Of a stretch of DNA of 64,000 nt, positions 26,595-35,877 are shown piece after piece; the stretch's first letter is position 1; every line of letters starts with the position of its first letter. Made by a program: the position numbers and the translations under genes. The DNA is from Alteriqipengyuania lutimaris (GTDB lineage: Bacteria; Pseudomonadota; Alphaproteobacteria; Sphingomonadales; Sphingomonadaceae), in NCBI RefSeq assembly GCF_003363135.1, contig NZ_QRBB01000001.1, positions 1,772,501 through 1,836,500 of the forward strand. The letters are read 5' to 3'. A model generated the notes under the pieces. It worked only from the letters and a program-made list of their open reading frames with translations, was not told the origin of the DNA and did not search any database.

Positions 26595-28211
26595 GTGTCC
26601 GCATCACTGTCCCACAGCCTTGCCGACCAGGGCATCGAGACCAACGCCACGATCCACGCCAATCTGGATTCCGCGCAGCTGACCGAGCATGCGCTGGCGA
26701 ATAACGAAGGCCGCAAGGCCAAGCACGGGCCGCTGGTGGTCGAGACGGGCAAGCACACCGGCCGCAGCGCGAAGGACAAGTTCATCGTGCGCGACACCGA
26801 GACCGAGAACACGGTCTGGTGGGACAACAACGCGTCGATGACGCCCGATCACTTCGCCGCGCTCAAGGAAGATTTCCTCGCTGCGGTGGGCGAGAAGGAC
26901 ACGCTTTACGTCGCCGACCTGTTCGGCGGTTCGCAGCCCGAATATCGCGTGAAGGTACGCGTGATCAACGAACTGGCGTGGCACAACCAGTTCATCCGCA
27001 CGATGCTGGTGCGGCCGAGCGCGGACGAGCTCGAGAGCTTCGTACCCGAATACACGATCATCGACCTGCCCAGCTTCAGGGCCGATCCGGAGCGGCACGG
27101 TACGCGCAGCGAGACGGTGGTCGCGGTGAACCTGTCCGAAAAGCTGATCCTGATCGGCGGCACCCAATATGCCGGCGAGATGAAGAAGAGCGTGTTCGGC
27201 GTGCTCAACTATCTCCTGCCGCCGCAGGGCGTGATGCCGATGCACTGTTCGGCCAATATCGGTCCGGACGGCAAGACGGCGGTTTTCTTCGGCCTCTCGG
27301 GCACCGGCAAGACGACGCTGTCCGCCGATGCCAGCCGCACGCTGATCGGCGATGACGAGCATGGCTGGTCGGACGATGCAGTCTTCAACTTCGAAGGCGG
27401 CTGCTACGCCAAGATGATCCGCCTCGACCCCAAGGCCGAGCCGGAGATTTTCGCAACCACGCAGATGGAGGGCACCGTCCTCGAGAACGTGGTGATGGAC
27501 GAAAACGGCGAGATCGACCTCGACGACAACTCCCTCGCGGAAAACACGCGCGGCGCCTATCCGCTCAGCTCGATCCCCAATACCAGCGAGAAGAACCTCG
27601 GCCCGGTGCCGAGCAACGTCGTGATGCTGACCGCCGATGCCTTCGGCGTGCTGCCCCCGATCTCGCGCCTCACGCCCAACCAGGCGATGTACCACTTCCT
27701 GTCGGGCTACACCGCCAAGGTGGCGGGCACCGAAATCGGCGTGACCGAGCCCGAGGCGACCTTTTCCACTTGCTTCGGCGCGCCCTTCATGCCGCGCCAC
27801 CCGAGCGTTTACGGCAACCTGCTGAAAGAGCGGATCGCCAAGGGCGAAGTGCAGTGCTGGCTGCTCAACACCGGCTGGACCGGCGGCAAATACGGCACCG
27901 GCCATCGCATGCCGATCAAGGCGACGCGCGCGCTGCTCAATGCCGCGCTCGAAGGCAAGCTGGACGACGTCGAGTATCGCAAGGACCCCAATTTCGGCTT
28001 CGACGTGCCGGTGAGCGTGCCTGCGCTGGCCGAAAAGGGCATCGAGCAGACGATCCTGGATCCGCGTTCGACCTGGAGCGACAAAGACGCCTACGACGCG
28101 ACCGCGCACAAGCTGGTTCAGCTTTTTGTGGACAATTTCAAACCCTTCGCCGATCATGTCGACCAGGGCGTGCGCGATGCCGCGCCGCAGCCTGCCACGC
28201 AGGCGGCCTAG
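26595..28211 (+). CDS. pckA: Phosphoenolpyruvate carboxykinase (ATP)
   Basis: Converts oxaloacetate and ATP to PEP, CO2 and ADP, the entry step of gluconeogenesis. The product of 538 residues carries RSAKDKFIV, the kinase-1a loop [13 protein letters not shown] and a downstream DDEHGW metal-binding segment, all typical. The start is the GTG at 26595, supported by AGGAG 10 nt upstream and by the onset of conserved sequence. The frame is open further upstream but without an equally good site. Divergent from chvI. Confidence 0.96.
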   Translation: MSASLSHSLADQGIETNATIHANLDSAQLTEHALANNEGRKAKHGPLVVETGKHTGRSAKDKFIVRDTETENTVWWDNNASMTPDHFAALKEDFLAAVGEKDTLYVADLFGGSQPEYRVKVRVINELAWHNQFIRTMLVRPSADELESFVPEYTIIDLPSFRADPERHGTRSETVVAVNLSEKLILIGGTQYAGEMKKSVFGVLNYLLPPQGVMPMHCSANIGPDGKTAVFFGLSGTGKTTLSADASRTLIGDDEHGWSDDAVFNFEGGCYAKMIRLDPKAEPEIFATTQMEGTVLENVVMDENGEIDLDDNSLAENTRGAYPLSSIPNTSEKNLGPVPSNVVMLTADAFGVLPPISRLTPNQAMYHFLSGYTAKVAGTEIGVTEPEATFSTCFGAPFMPRHPSVYGNLLKERIAKGEVQCWLLNTGWTGGKYGTGHRMPIKATRALLNAALEGKLDDVEYRKDPNFGFDVPVSVPALAEKGIEQTILDPRSTWSDKDAYDATAHKLVQLFVDNFKPFADHVDQGVRDAAPQPATQAA

Positions 28212-28242
28212 CGCCTACCCACCGGTTTCCGAGCTGGAGAGG

Positions 28243-28279
28243 AGGGGCCCCGCACGGTGAAAGCCGGAGCGGGGCCTCA
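28243..28279 (+). terminator. GC-rich hairpin after pckA
   Basis: GAGGGGCCCCGC pairs with GCGGGGCCTC with a small bulge and a loop of about 15 nt. The downstream ATAAACCCTTT is only weakly T-rich. The convergent neighbour's stop is 45 nt further. Confidence 0.4.
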
Positions 28280-28323
28280 TAAACCCTTTCGGGCCGGTCG
28301 ACCCTTGTAATGCAACCCGAACC

Positions 28324-29886
28324 CTAGCTCTCGTCGTCGGGCAGATCTTCGATTTCGAGCTGATCGGCCTGCGCGTCGTAGACAGGGTACCAGGGCGTGC
28401 CTTCGGGGATATCGGCCAGCTCTTCGCGATAGCGCGCGGCAGTCTCCGCGAAGCTGCCGCCATGCGGGTTGGTAGCAACCGGCGCCAGCGTCTTCCGGGC
28501 CAAGGCGATCTTGCCCTCGTTCGCCTGCATCAGCCCCACGTTCATCGCCAGACTGTGGTCGAAGGGTGCCAGTTGGGACGCCCGCTCGAGCGCGTGGCGT
28601 GCGGTTTCGCTGGGCTCGAGGCCGCGTTCCACGAAGCTGCGATAGTAGTAGATCAGCGGCATCGGATGGTCGTTCTCGCGCTGGTTGAGCGCGGAGAACG
28701 GCGCCATGGCCGCCGCGTACGCAGCCTCGCGGTCCTGGGCATCGCCAGCCTTGCGAAACAGTGCGAAGCCTTTCTGGACATAGGCGTTGCGACGATCGGG
28801 ATCGATCGCGATCGCGCGGTCGGCCGCCGCGATGGCGGCATCGTCGTTGCCGGCATCGTATTCCGCCTCGGCCAAGGCGGTGAGCACGCCCGGGTCGTCG
28901 GGATACTCCGCCGCAACCTCGCGTGCATCGATCACCAGTTCGGCGGCCTGTTCCGCGTTGACGCCGCGCTGCGATTGCATGCGCACTTCGATCGCGGCGG
29001 CCTCGCCCTCGGGCAGTCGGCGAAGTACGATATCGCCTATATCCAGCCGATCGCTTGGGACGGGGACATAATTCATTCTGCTCGACCTGAGATAATCGTC
29101 GAGATCGTCGTCGAGCTCGTTCAGGTCGCCGAATGCCGCGCGCGCGGCCTCGATCGACGGCATGCCTTGAAGCAGCATCCGTCCGTAGGCGCTCACTTGG
29201 CCTCGCCGTTCGCCGGACAAGGTAAGGTAGTGATAGAGCAGCCAGCTACGCCCGTAGAACGCGTCGTAGCGCCTGCTCCGGTTGCGCTCGTACAGGTCCG
29301 GATCGAGAAGCTCGTCGGCAGAGACGTCCACCGCATTGGTGAGTTCGTAGCCGCGATGGTACGCGGGCCGCCCGACCGAGACGCTGCCGTCTCGATCGAA
29401 ACTGGCCGATGCGAAAAACTCCGCCGCGCCCTCGTTCATCCAGCGTGGCAGGCCGTAGGCGGTCGACGACATCAGGAAATGGTGCGCGTATTCGTGGAGC
29501 AGAGTGGTCATCGATTCGCTCAGCTCACCGCCCTTCGAATAGCCGATGTCCTCCACGAAGGCGCGCGACGCGCCCGCGCGCGGAACGTAGAAGCCGCGAA
29601 TCCAGCGGCTGTCGCTGCCCACGAGATCGCGAATGTCCCTCTGATTTCCCGCGACGAAGATGACCACGCGGTTCGACGGGCTCGGCTTGCCGACCTCGCG
29701 GCCCGTCACGAACTCCATCGCCGCGTGATACCGTTCGAGCTGGTCGGCGAATCGGCGCACGTCCCTCTCGCTGTCGTCGGCATAGATCACGAAATGGTCG
29801 GTCGAAGCCTCCCACCAGTCGGCCTGCGCCGGGCTGGCAAGCGTGAAGACCGCCAACGCGGCGATGAACCTTGATACAAACGACAT
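28324..29886 (-). CDS. Exported HExxH metallopeptidase-like protein with TPR repeats
   Basis: A 520-residue protein with a signal peptide ending near ASPAQA (21). The N-terminal half is a gluzincin-type peptidase domain: H131-E132-x2-H135 in LLHEYAHHFLM and the probable third ligand Glu in NEGAAEFFA (E152 or E156). The C-terminal half contains TPR-like repeats (for example VLTALAEAEYDAGNDDAAIA and AIDPDRRNAYVQKGFALF). Probably a periplasmic peptidase or metal-dependent scaffold; substrate unknown. Single gene. Confidence 0.8.
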   Translation of the reverse strand: MSFVSRFIAALAVFTLASPAQADWWEASTDHFVIYADDSERDVRRFADQLERYHAAMEFVTGREVGKPSPSNRVVIFVAGNQRDIRDLVGSDSRWIRGFYVPRAGASRAFVEDIGYSKGGELSESMTTLLHEYAHHFLMSSTAYGLPRWMNEGAAEFFASASFDRDGSVSVGRPAYHRGYELTNAVDVSADELLDPDLYERNRSRRYDAFYGRSWLLYHYLTLSGERRGQVSAYGRMLLQGMPSIEAARAAFGDLNELDDDLDDYLRSSRMNYVPVPSDRLDIGDIVLRRLPEGEAAAIEVRMQSQRGVNAEQAAELVIDAREVAAEYPDDPGVLTALAEAEYDAGNDDAAIAAADRAIAIDPDRRNAYVQKGFALFRKAGDAQDREAAYAAAMAPFSALNQRENDHPMPLIYYYRSFVERGLEPSETARHALERASQLAPFDHSLAMNVGLMQANEGKIALARKTLAPVATNPHGGSFAETAARYREELADIPEGTPWYPVYDAQADQLEIEDLPDDES

Positions 29887-30069
29887 TCGAGCCCCCCGAT
29901 TCGGTCGTCATTCCCGAAGGTTATGGCGGCAGGCACGCCCGAATGCCACCCTGTTCGGCAGGCGGCGGGCGCAATCCCCCCGTCCGCGTATTGCCGGATG
30001 AGCGGTGCCGCCTGTAGGATGCGAGTGGTGGCGCGGTGTCGGCTCGCATGGGCCCTTCAGGAGAATGTC

Positions 30070-30087
30070 ATGTGCGAAGGCGTTTGA
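30070..30087 (+). CDS. Possible five-codon leader ORF (MCEGV)
   Basis: ATG TGC GAA GGC GTT TGA is preceded by AGGAG (30059-30063) at 6 nt. Its stop codon overlaps GAGGGG, the ribosome site of the cyclotransferase gene starting 8 nt later. It may couple translation; it could also be chance. Confidence 0.3.
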   Translation: MCEGV

Positions 30088-30095
30088 GGGGCGGC

Positions 30096-30926
30096 ATGAT
30101 CGCGCGCATGATCCTCCAGCCCATCTTCGCAGCCGCCGTCGCGCTGGCGCCCGCCCTTGCGGTGGCGCAGCAGCCTCCGCAGGACGTTGCAGCTCCGGCG
30201 CAGGATGCCGCCCCGGTCATATACGAGGTCGAAGTGGTCGCGCGCTATCCGCACGATCCGCAAGCCTTCACGCAGGGCCTGCTCTGGCACGACGGCCATC
30301 TCTACGAGAGCACGGGGCAGCTCGGGCAGTCGCAGATCCGGCGGGTGGACCTCGCCACCGGAGAAGTTCTTGCGGGGCGCGACATACCGGCGGAGCAGTT
30401 CGGCGAAGGGCTGGCGCTGTGGGGTGACGAACTGGTCAGCCTCACCTGGAAGGACCGGGTGATCCACCGCTGGACGCTCGACGGTCTCGAGCCAGTGCGC
30501 AGCGACCCGTTCCCCTACGAGGGCTGGGGGCTGGCGGTGCTGGGCGACGCGCTGGTGGCATCCGACGGCAGCGATGTGCTGCGCCTTCTCGACCCCCAGA
30601 CCTACGCGCTGCGGCGCGAGATCGGCGTGACGATCGATGGCCGCCCGGTGCCGCGGATCAACGAGCTCGAAGTGGCCGACGGGCTGATCTGGGCCAACCA
30701 GTGGTACAGCCAGGTGATCGTCGCGATCGACCCGGCGGACGGCGCGATCCGCAAGATCGTGGACCTCGGCCCGCTGGTGGACGAAGTTGCCGCGCCCGAT
30801 CCCGGCGCGGTCCTCAACGGGATCGCCCACGATCCGCAAACCGGGCGCTGGTTCGTCACGGGCAAGCTGTGGCCGACCCTGTTCGAAGTCCGCTTCGTCC
30901 CGCGCGGGGAAGCGGCGGCGGACTAG
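30096..30926 (+). CDS. Glutaminyl-peptide cyclotransferase (beta-propeller type)
   Basis: Converts N-terminal glutamine of peptides to pyroglutamate. It belongs to the plant/bacterial five-bladed beta-propeller family, not to the zinc type. The signal peptide ends near ALAVAQ. Family blocks are YPHDPQAFTQGLLW, YESTGQLGQSQIR, GEGLALWGDELVSLTWK and INELEVADGLIWANQW. The mature protein is about 250 residues. The ATG at 30096 has GAGGGG 4-5 nt upstream. Location is expected to be periplasmic. Confidence 0.92.
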   Translation: MIARMILQPIFAAAVALAPALAVAQQPPQDVAAPAQDAAPVIYEVEVVARYPHDPQAFTQGLLWHDGHLYESTGQLGQSQIRRVDLATGEVLAGRDIPAEQFGEGLALWGDELVSLTWKDRVIHRWTLDGLEPVRSDPFPYEGWGLAVLGDALVASDGSDVLRLLDPQTYALRREIGVTIDGRPVPRINELEVADGLIWANQWYSQVIVAIDPADGAIRKIVDLGPLVDEVAAPDPGAVLNGIAHDPQTGRWFVTGKLWPTLFEVRFVPRGEAAAD

Positions 30927-30939
30927 GCCGCCGCGTCGC

Positions 30940-32766
30940 TCACGCGTTGGAGATGTAGCGCGACACGGTCTTGTCGAGCACGTCGAGAGGCGAATTGCCG
31001 CCCAGAATCACCGCCGTGTTGAAGCCCTTGAAGTCGTACGCGCCGCCCATCGCGCGCTTCGCCCGCTCACGCTGGGCGACGATCTGCGAATGGCCGATCT
31101 TGTAGCCGCAGGCCTGGCCCGGCCAGCTGCAATAGCGATCGACCTCGCTCGCGACTTCCTCCGCCTTGCTGCCATTGCGCTCGACGAAGAACTGGCGGCC
31201 CTGCTCGCGCGTCCAGCGTTTGTGGTGCAGGCCGGTGTCGACCACGAGACGGCAGGCGCGGAAGGCGAGGCTCTGGAGATAGCCCAGCCGCCCGACCTGG
31301 AAATCGTCGTATGCGCCCAGCTCGTCGGCGAGCTGCTCGGCATAGAGCGCCCAGCCTTCGGAGAAGGCGTTGAAGGCGAGGATGCTGCGGATCAGCGGCA
31401 GGCGATTGGAGAAAGTGCCTTCCCACGCATGGCCCGGGACCGACTCGTGATAGGTCAGGTCGGCAAGGTCGTACTTGCGATGCAGGTCGGTCGTGCGAAG
31501 GTTGATCCACATGCGCGCGGGGATCGATCCGTCCTTGCTGCCCGCGCCGCCATAGGCCCCCGGCGCGCCCGGTTCCTCGGCCAGCGGCAGGCGGCGGACC
31601 TCGACATTGGGATCGACCAGCTCGTTGAACGCACGCGGCATCTGCGCGGTGATCCAGTCGATCCGGTCATGGATGAAGTCCATGATCTGCTTGCGGCCCG
31701 GATCGCCCTCGGCAAACTGGTAGCGCTTGTCGGTGCTCAGCGCCTGCATCCGCTCGCCCACCGTGCCGCTGTCGTAGCCGATATCGCGCAGGATCGGGTC
31801 CATCCGCGCGTGGAGCGCATCCAGCTCTTCCAGCCCCTGTTCGTGGATTTCGTCGGGCGACATCGTGGTGGTCGTGCTCGCCTTCAGCGCCCAGGCGTAC
31901 CATTCCGGTCCGCCCGGCTGGGCCCACATGCCGGCGTTCAAGTTGGCGCGGGCACGCTCTGCCTTCAGTTCGGCGAGCTGGCGCTGCAACGCGGGGACGA
32001 TCTCGGCGTCGACCACCATGCGCGCGGTTGCCATCGCCGCATCGCGCGCACCCTCGGGCGCTTTTTCCAGCGGTTTGACGTAGTCCTGCGGGGCGGAGGC
32101 CACGCTCGCTTCCATCGCGGCGATCGCCTTGTCGAGCAGGAAGTCGGGCGGGATCACGCCCAGCGCGCGTGCCTTTTCCAGCCGTTCGAGCTCGCCGTCG
32201 AGCGCGCTGTCCACGCTCTTCAGACGGTCGAGGTAATAGCCGACGTCGGCCTCGTCGGAGAGGGGCTGCGAGGAATCGAGGAAGCGCGGCATGTCGAGAT
32301 AGGTGCCGACGTTCTGGATGACGACGTAGGGCGCGTTGCGCCAGCTGCCGACCGCGACATCGCCATAGGGCAGGTCGAAGCCTTCGACCGCATTGGAAAA
32401 AGCGCTGCGAACCACCTGGTAGCTGGTCTGCTGATCCGGCGTGAGGCCACTTTCGTCGAGCCCGTCCATCTGGTTGACGACCCAGCGCAGGTAGGCGGCA
32501 TATTCGCGCTGGCCCGCAGGCGACTGGTCTTCCAGCTTGCCGCGAAGGCCCGCATATTCGCCGGTATCGACGCCTAGGCTGGTCGCCCGCTCGGGCTCAT
32601 ACTGCAGCATCCCGTAGGCGACCTGGTCGAGCCATTCGTCGGGCGCCGTGGTCATCGCGCGCAGGCGGGGCGCGGTGCCGGTGGTCGAACATCCCCCGAG
32701 GGTGAGGGCGGTGGAGGCGGCGAGCCCGGCGAGGGTCTGGCGGCGAGTGAGCGAGAATGTGTTCAT
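30940..32766 (-). CDS. DUF885 family exported lipoprotein (putative metallopeptidase)
   Basis: 608 residues. The N-terminus is a Tat-type signal (LTRRQTLAGLAAS, twin Arg at 8-9) with a lipobox LGGC (C26), so it is probably a Tat-exported lipoprotein. The DUF885 core has the characteristic HESVPGH zinc-motif-like sequence at residues 440-446. Family members are considered M32-like or dipeptidase-like metalloproteins; no substrate is known. It is convergent with the cyclotransferase gene, and both act on peptides outside the cytoplasm. Confidence 0.9.
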   Translation of the reverse strand: MNTFSLTRRQTLAGLAASTALTLGGCSTTGTAPRLRAMTTAPDEWLDQVAYGMLQYEPERATSLGVDTGEYAGLRGKLEDQSPAGQREYAAYLRWVVNQMDGLDESGLTPDQQTSYQVVRSAFSNAVEGFDLPYGDVAVGSWRNAPYVVIQNVGTYLDMPRFLDSSQPLSDEADVGYYLDRLKSVDSALDGELERLEKARALGVIPPDFLLDKAIAAMEASVASAPQDYVKPLEKAPEGARDAAMATARMVVDAEIVPALQRQLAELKAERARANLNAGMWAQPGGPEWYAWALKASTTTTMSPDEIHEQGLEELDALHARMDPILRDIGYDSGTVGERMQALSTDKRYQFAEGDPGRKQIMDFIHDRIDWITAQMPRAFNELVDPNVEVRRLPLAEEPGAPGAYGGAGSKDGSIPARMWINLRTTDLHRKYDLADLTYHESVPGHAWEGTFSNRLPLIRSILAFNAFSEGWALYAEQLADELGAYDDFQVGRLGYLQSLAFRACRLVVDTGLHHKRWTREQGRQFFVERNGSKAEEVASEVDRYCSWPGQACGYKIGHSQIVAQRERAKRAMGGAYDFKGFNTAVILGGNSPLDVLDKTVSRYISNA

Positions 32767-32827
32767 GGAGCAGGTTGATGGAGCGCAGGTGCTTTCCCGT
32801 CAATCGTCCAGCCGGTAAGGGAACGCC

Positions 32828-33058
32828 ATGCTCGATATCGTCCTCTCGCTGCTCGTCCTCGCCGCCCTCCTGCTGATCGGGGGCGCGGTGATCCTGTTTC
32901 GTCGGGGCTTTCGCAAGCAGGCGGGGCTGATGGTGGTCGCGGCGCTCGTCGCGCTGATGAATGTGGCGATCTGGACCATCCCCGATTCCAGCGGCACGTC
33001 GCCGGTCGATGGCGTGCCCGGCGAAAACGGGCCTGCCGGAAGCGGGGATGGCATGTGA
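32828..33058 (+). CDS. Small membrane protein (76 aa)
   Basis: Not recognised. Two hydrophobic segments at about 3-24 and 34-50 are joined by a basic loop (RRGFRKQ), with a Gly/Pro/Ser-rich polar tail (about 53-76). A short gene between the divergent DUF885 gene and the convergent tonB-like gene. Hydrophobicity pattern and good codon use support it being real. Confidence 0.6.
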   Translation: MLDIVLSLLVLAALLLIGGAVILFRRGFRKQAGLMVVAALVALMNVAIWTIPDSSGTSPVDGVPGENGPAGSGDGM

Positions 33059-33068
33059 TCCGACGCGG

Positions 33069-33764
33069 TCAGTCGGGCAGTTGCCAGAGGACCGCGCTGG
33101 AATAGCTGCCCGCGACCGCGCGGCCCTGGCCGTTCTTCGCCGGGTCGAAGCGCGCGCGCCGCGTCACCAGCTGGCAGGTCGCCTGGTCGAGCGCGGAAAC
33201 GCCCGAGGACCGTGTGACCGTGCAATTCTCCACCCTTCCGCTCGCGCCGACCGACAGGCGGAAGCCGACCTGGCCCGCATAGTCGCGCGAGACCCAGCTC
33301 GACCGGTAATCGGCCTGCGTCACCCAGCTGCCGGGATCGTTCGCCGGGCGCGCGGCGACCGGATCGATGCTCGGCGTGGGGCTGGGGGGCGGAGGCGGGG
33401 GAGCCAGCGTCGGCGTGACGCTGGGGAGCGGCAAAGGCTGCGGCGGCATCGGCGGGAGGATGATGTCGCTGGTGTCGACCCGCGGCGGATTGGTCGAGAC
33501 ATTGAGCGGAGGCTTGGGTGCAACCACGTCGCGCGACGAGGGCTGGGCGTTCGATGTCGGCTGGGGCTCGGGCGTCGGCGGCGGGGGCGGCGGCTCGACC
33601 TTGATCTGGCCGGCGGTCAGGTTCGGAATCTCGGGCGCCGCGAAACCCCCGGTAGTCAGTCCATAGATCAGCAGTGCACCGATTCCGGCATGGATTCCGG
33701 CCACCGCGACGATCGCCGTCATCCGGTTCCGGGGCTGGTGTGCATAGCCATAAGCCATTGGCAT
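33069..33764 (-). CDS. TonB-family energy transducer
   Basis: Couples the inner-membrane proton gradient to outer-membrane TonB-dependent receptors. In 231 residues it has an N-terminal membrane helix (about 16-36), a long periplasmic proline-rich spacer (57-145, EPPPPPPTPEPQP and APPPPPPSPTP), and a C-terminal TonB domain (about 150-231; VGFRLSVGASGRVENCTV, ALDQATCQLVTRRARFDPA). No exbB/exbD genes are adjacent. The upstream region is AT-rich (TGTTACACTATTACCATG at 33809-33826), probably its promoter. Confidence 0.92.
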   Translation of the reverse strand: MPMAYGYAHQPRNRMTAIVAVAGIHAGIGALLIYGLTTGGFAAPEIPNLTAGQIKVEPPPPPPTPEPQPTSNAQPSSRDVVAPKPPLNVSTNPPRVDTSDIILPPMPPQPLPLPSVTPTLAPPPPPPSPTPSIDPVAARPANDPGSWVTQADYRSSWVSRDYAGQVGFRLSVGASGRVENCTVTRSSGVSALDQATCQLVTRRARFDPAKNGQGRAVAGSYSSAVLWQLPD

Positions 33765-33946
33765 CTCTCCTGTTTTGTCGGGCGACTTTCCGCCGCATCC
33801 AAAAGGGATGTTACACTATTACCATGAACAGATGCTAGATGGTATAACGTTTCAATACGGAACCGAATGGAGACACGGCTTGATGCCTTGCAAAACTGCG
33901 GGTTTCAGCTTGGCAGGGAAGGGGCGACCTTCGCCGCCCGCTTCCG

Positions 33947-34603
33947 TCAGCGGATCGGGCAGGACGGATCGAGGCGGAAATCGAGGTAGTTGTTCACCGC
34001 ACCCATCATCTCGTCGTGCTCCTTCTCGAAGAAGTGGTTCGCACGCGGGATTTCCTCATGATGGATCGTGATGTGCTTTTGCGTCCGCAGCTTCTCGACC
34101 AGCTTGGTAACGGCCGGCGGCGGCACCACCGTATCGGCCGCGCCATGGACGAAGATGCCGCTGGCGGGGCAGGGCGCGAGGAAGCTGAAGTCGTACATGC
34201 TCGCCGGCGCGCCGACCGAGATGAAGCCGCGGATTTCGGGGCGGCGCATCAGCAGCTGCATGCCGATCAGCGCGCCGAAGGACACGCCGGCCACCCAGGT
34301 GACCTGCGCTTCTTCATGGATCGACTGGATCCAGTCGAGCGCGCTGGCAGCATCGGAGAGTTCGCCGATGCCGTTGTCGAAGCTGCCCTGGCTGCGGCCC
34401 ACACCGCGGAAATTGAACCGCAGCGTCGCGAAACCGCGATCGACGAAGGTCTTGTACAGGCTCTGCGTAATCCGCTCGTTCATCGTGCCGCCGCCCTGCG
34501 GGTGCGGGTGGAGGATCAGCGCGACCGGCGCACGCGGGCGCGGCGGGGGCGAGAAACGGCCTTCGAGGCGGCCTTCGGGACCGGGGAAGATGACGGTGGG
34601 CAT
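33947..34603 (-). CDS. Alpha/beta hydrolase (dienelactone-hydrolase-like)
   Basis: A 218-residue cytosolic serine hydrolase. The nucleophile is S108 in VAGVSFGALIG, the oxyanion segment LHPHPQGGGTMN, the acid in GAADTVVPP and the base H in PRANHFFE. The ATG at 34603 starts the conserved MPTVIFPGPEGRLEGRF; an in-frame ATG at 34639 is less likely. It neighbours the cysteine desulfurase pair in divergent orientation. Substrate unknown. Confidence 0.87.
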   Translation of the reverse strand: MPTVIFPGPEGRLEGRFSPPPRPRAPVALILHPHPQGGGTMNERITQSLYKTFVDRGFATLRFNFRGVGRSQGSFDNGIGELSDAASALDWIQSIHEEAQVTWVAGVSFGALIGMQLLMRRPEIRGFISVGAPASMYDFSFLAPCPASGIFVHGAADTVVPPPAVTKLVEKLRTQKHITIHHEEIPRANHFFEKEHDEMMGAVNNYLDFRLDPSCPIR

Positions 34604-34724
34604 GGGTGCTGGGATCCGGAAATAGCTGAGCTGGCACAAGCGCCATCGGTTTGGGCGGTGGCGCGCGCGAGGTGGGCGGCTATATAGGCTTTATGCCGCA
34701 TTTCGCAATTACTTCGAGCATCCG

Positions 34725-35792
34725 TTGACGCGTTCCCGCATCTATCTGGACCACGCCGCCACCTCGCCGCTGCGGCCCGAGGCGAAGGCTGCGATGGAGG
34801 AGGGGTTTGCGATTTGGGCCAACCCGTCCTCCCCGCATGCCGAGGGGCGCAAAGCCAAGCAGGCGCTGGAGGATGCCCGCGCACGGGTGAAGGCTGCGCT
34901 GGGATGGGACGGCGAGGTGATCTTTACCAGCGGCGCGAGCGAGGCGCTGTGGATCGCGCTCAACCGCGCGAAGGTGGACCGCCGGATCGTCAGCGCGGTG
35001 GAGCATGATGCAGTGTTTCGCGCGGCGCCCGATGCGGAGGTGGTGCCGATTGCCGACATGAAGGCCGAGCTTGCGCGCGAGGCCCTCGACGCAGCGCTCG
35101 CAAAGCCGGGCAAGGCAATGGTCGTGATCCAGGCCGTCAACTCGGAAACCGGTACCGAGCTCATCGTGCCCGGCGGCGATCACACACGCGAGATCGTGGA
35201 TCGGGTTCGCGAAGCTGGCGGGTTGTTCCTTTGCGATTGCTCTCAGAGTGCGGGAAAACGCCGGATACCCGATGTCGATATGGCGGTCGTGTCGTCGCAG
35301 AAGCTGGGCGGGCCGATCGGAATCGCCGCCTTGCTCGTTCGCGATTATGCCATGCTGGAACCGACCGGTGGCCACGAACGTGGCTATCGCCAGGGAACCG
35401 AGAACATGCCCGCCGCCCTCGGCTTTGCGGCGGCGCTGGAAGCGGGTGGGCAAGAGACTTGGGCCACGGACACCGGACAGCGTCTTGACCTGAGAGACAG
35501 TCTCCGTGAGCACGGCGAGCCGCTTATATTCGGACCGCAAAGGTCGTACATCATCGCCGTCGCTCACCCGACCATGAGCGCCCAAGCCCAACTGATCCGG
35601 CTCGACGCGATGGGCTTTGCGGTGTCGGCGGGGAGCGCGTGTTCCTCGGGTACGCTCAAGAAGAGCCGCGTGCTCGATGCCTTCGGCGTGCCCGACGATG
35701 TCGCCGCGCGCACGATCCGGGTCAGCATGGGGTGGAGCACGACGCCGGAGGAACTGGAAGCGTTTGCTGAGGCCTGGCGGTCGCTTTCGTAA
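34725..35792 (+). CDS. Cysteine desulfurase-like class V aminotransferase (divergent paralogue)
   Basis: A PLP enzyme of the NifS/IscS superfamily, 355 residues from a TTG start. Landmarks: H94 (EHDAVF), D171 and Q174 (LCDCSQSAGK), PLP Lys K193 in SSQKLGGP, and the catalytic Cys loop GSACSSG. The residue before the PLP Lys is Gln (Q192) rather than the usual His, and the NNETG block reads NSETG, so it is more divergent than its neighbour. It may be a specialised or low-activity partner of the second desulfurase; a REP repeat lies between the two genes. Confidence 0.85.
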   Translation: MTRSRIYLDHAATSPLRPEAKAAMEEGFAIWANPSSPHAEGRKAKQALEDARARVKAALGWDGEVIFTSGASEALWIALNRAKVDRRIVSAVEHDAVFRAAPDAEVVPIADMKAELAREALDAALAKPGKAMVVIQAVNSETGTELIVPGGDHTREIVDRVREAGGLFLCDCSQSAGKRRIPDVDMAVVSSQKLGGPIGIAALLVRDYAMLEPTGGHERGYRQGTENMPAALGFAAALEAGGQETWATDTGQRLDLRDSLREHGEPLIFGPQRSYIIAVAHPTMSAQAQLIRLDAMGFAVSAGSACSSGTLKKSRVLDAFGVPDDVAARTIRVSMGWSTTPEELEAFAEAWRSLS

Positions 35793-35795
35793 CCT

Positions 35796-35863
35796 CCGTT
35801 CGTCCTGAGCCTGTCGAAGGGCGCGTGCCTCTGTTCGCGCTTCGACAAGCTCGGCACGAACGG
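35796..35863. repeat. REP-type inverted repeat, CTGAGCxTGTCGAAG family, copy 2
   Basis: 24-nt arms at 35796-35819 and 35840-35863 with three mismatches and a 20-nt loop. The core is CTGAGCCTGTCGAAG. It fills the gap between the two desulfurase genes; copy 1 is at 1009-1124. Confidence 0.82.
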
Positions 35864-35877
35864 CTAGTGCCCGTTGG

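Noticed and set aside
26604..28157. A 517-codon open frame opposite pckA
   Set aside because: Antisense shadow caused by high GC at third positions; pckA on the other strand is unmistakable.
33800..33860. Zur- or Fur-like palindrome in the AT-rich stretch upstream of the tonB-like gene
   Set aside because: TGTTACACTATTACC is not self-complementary and matches neither consensus well; treated only as a likely promoter region.
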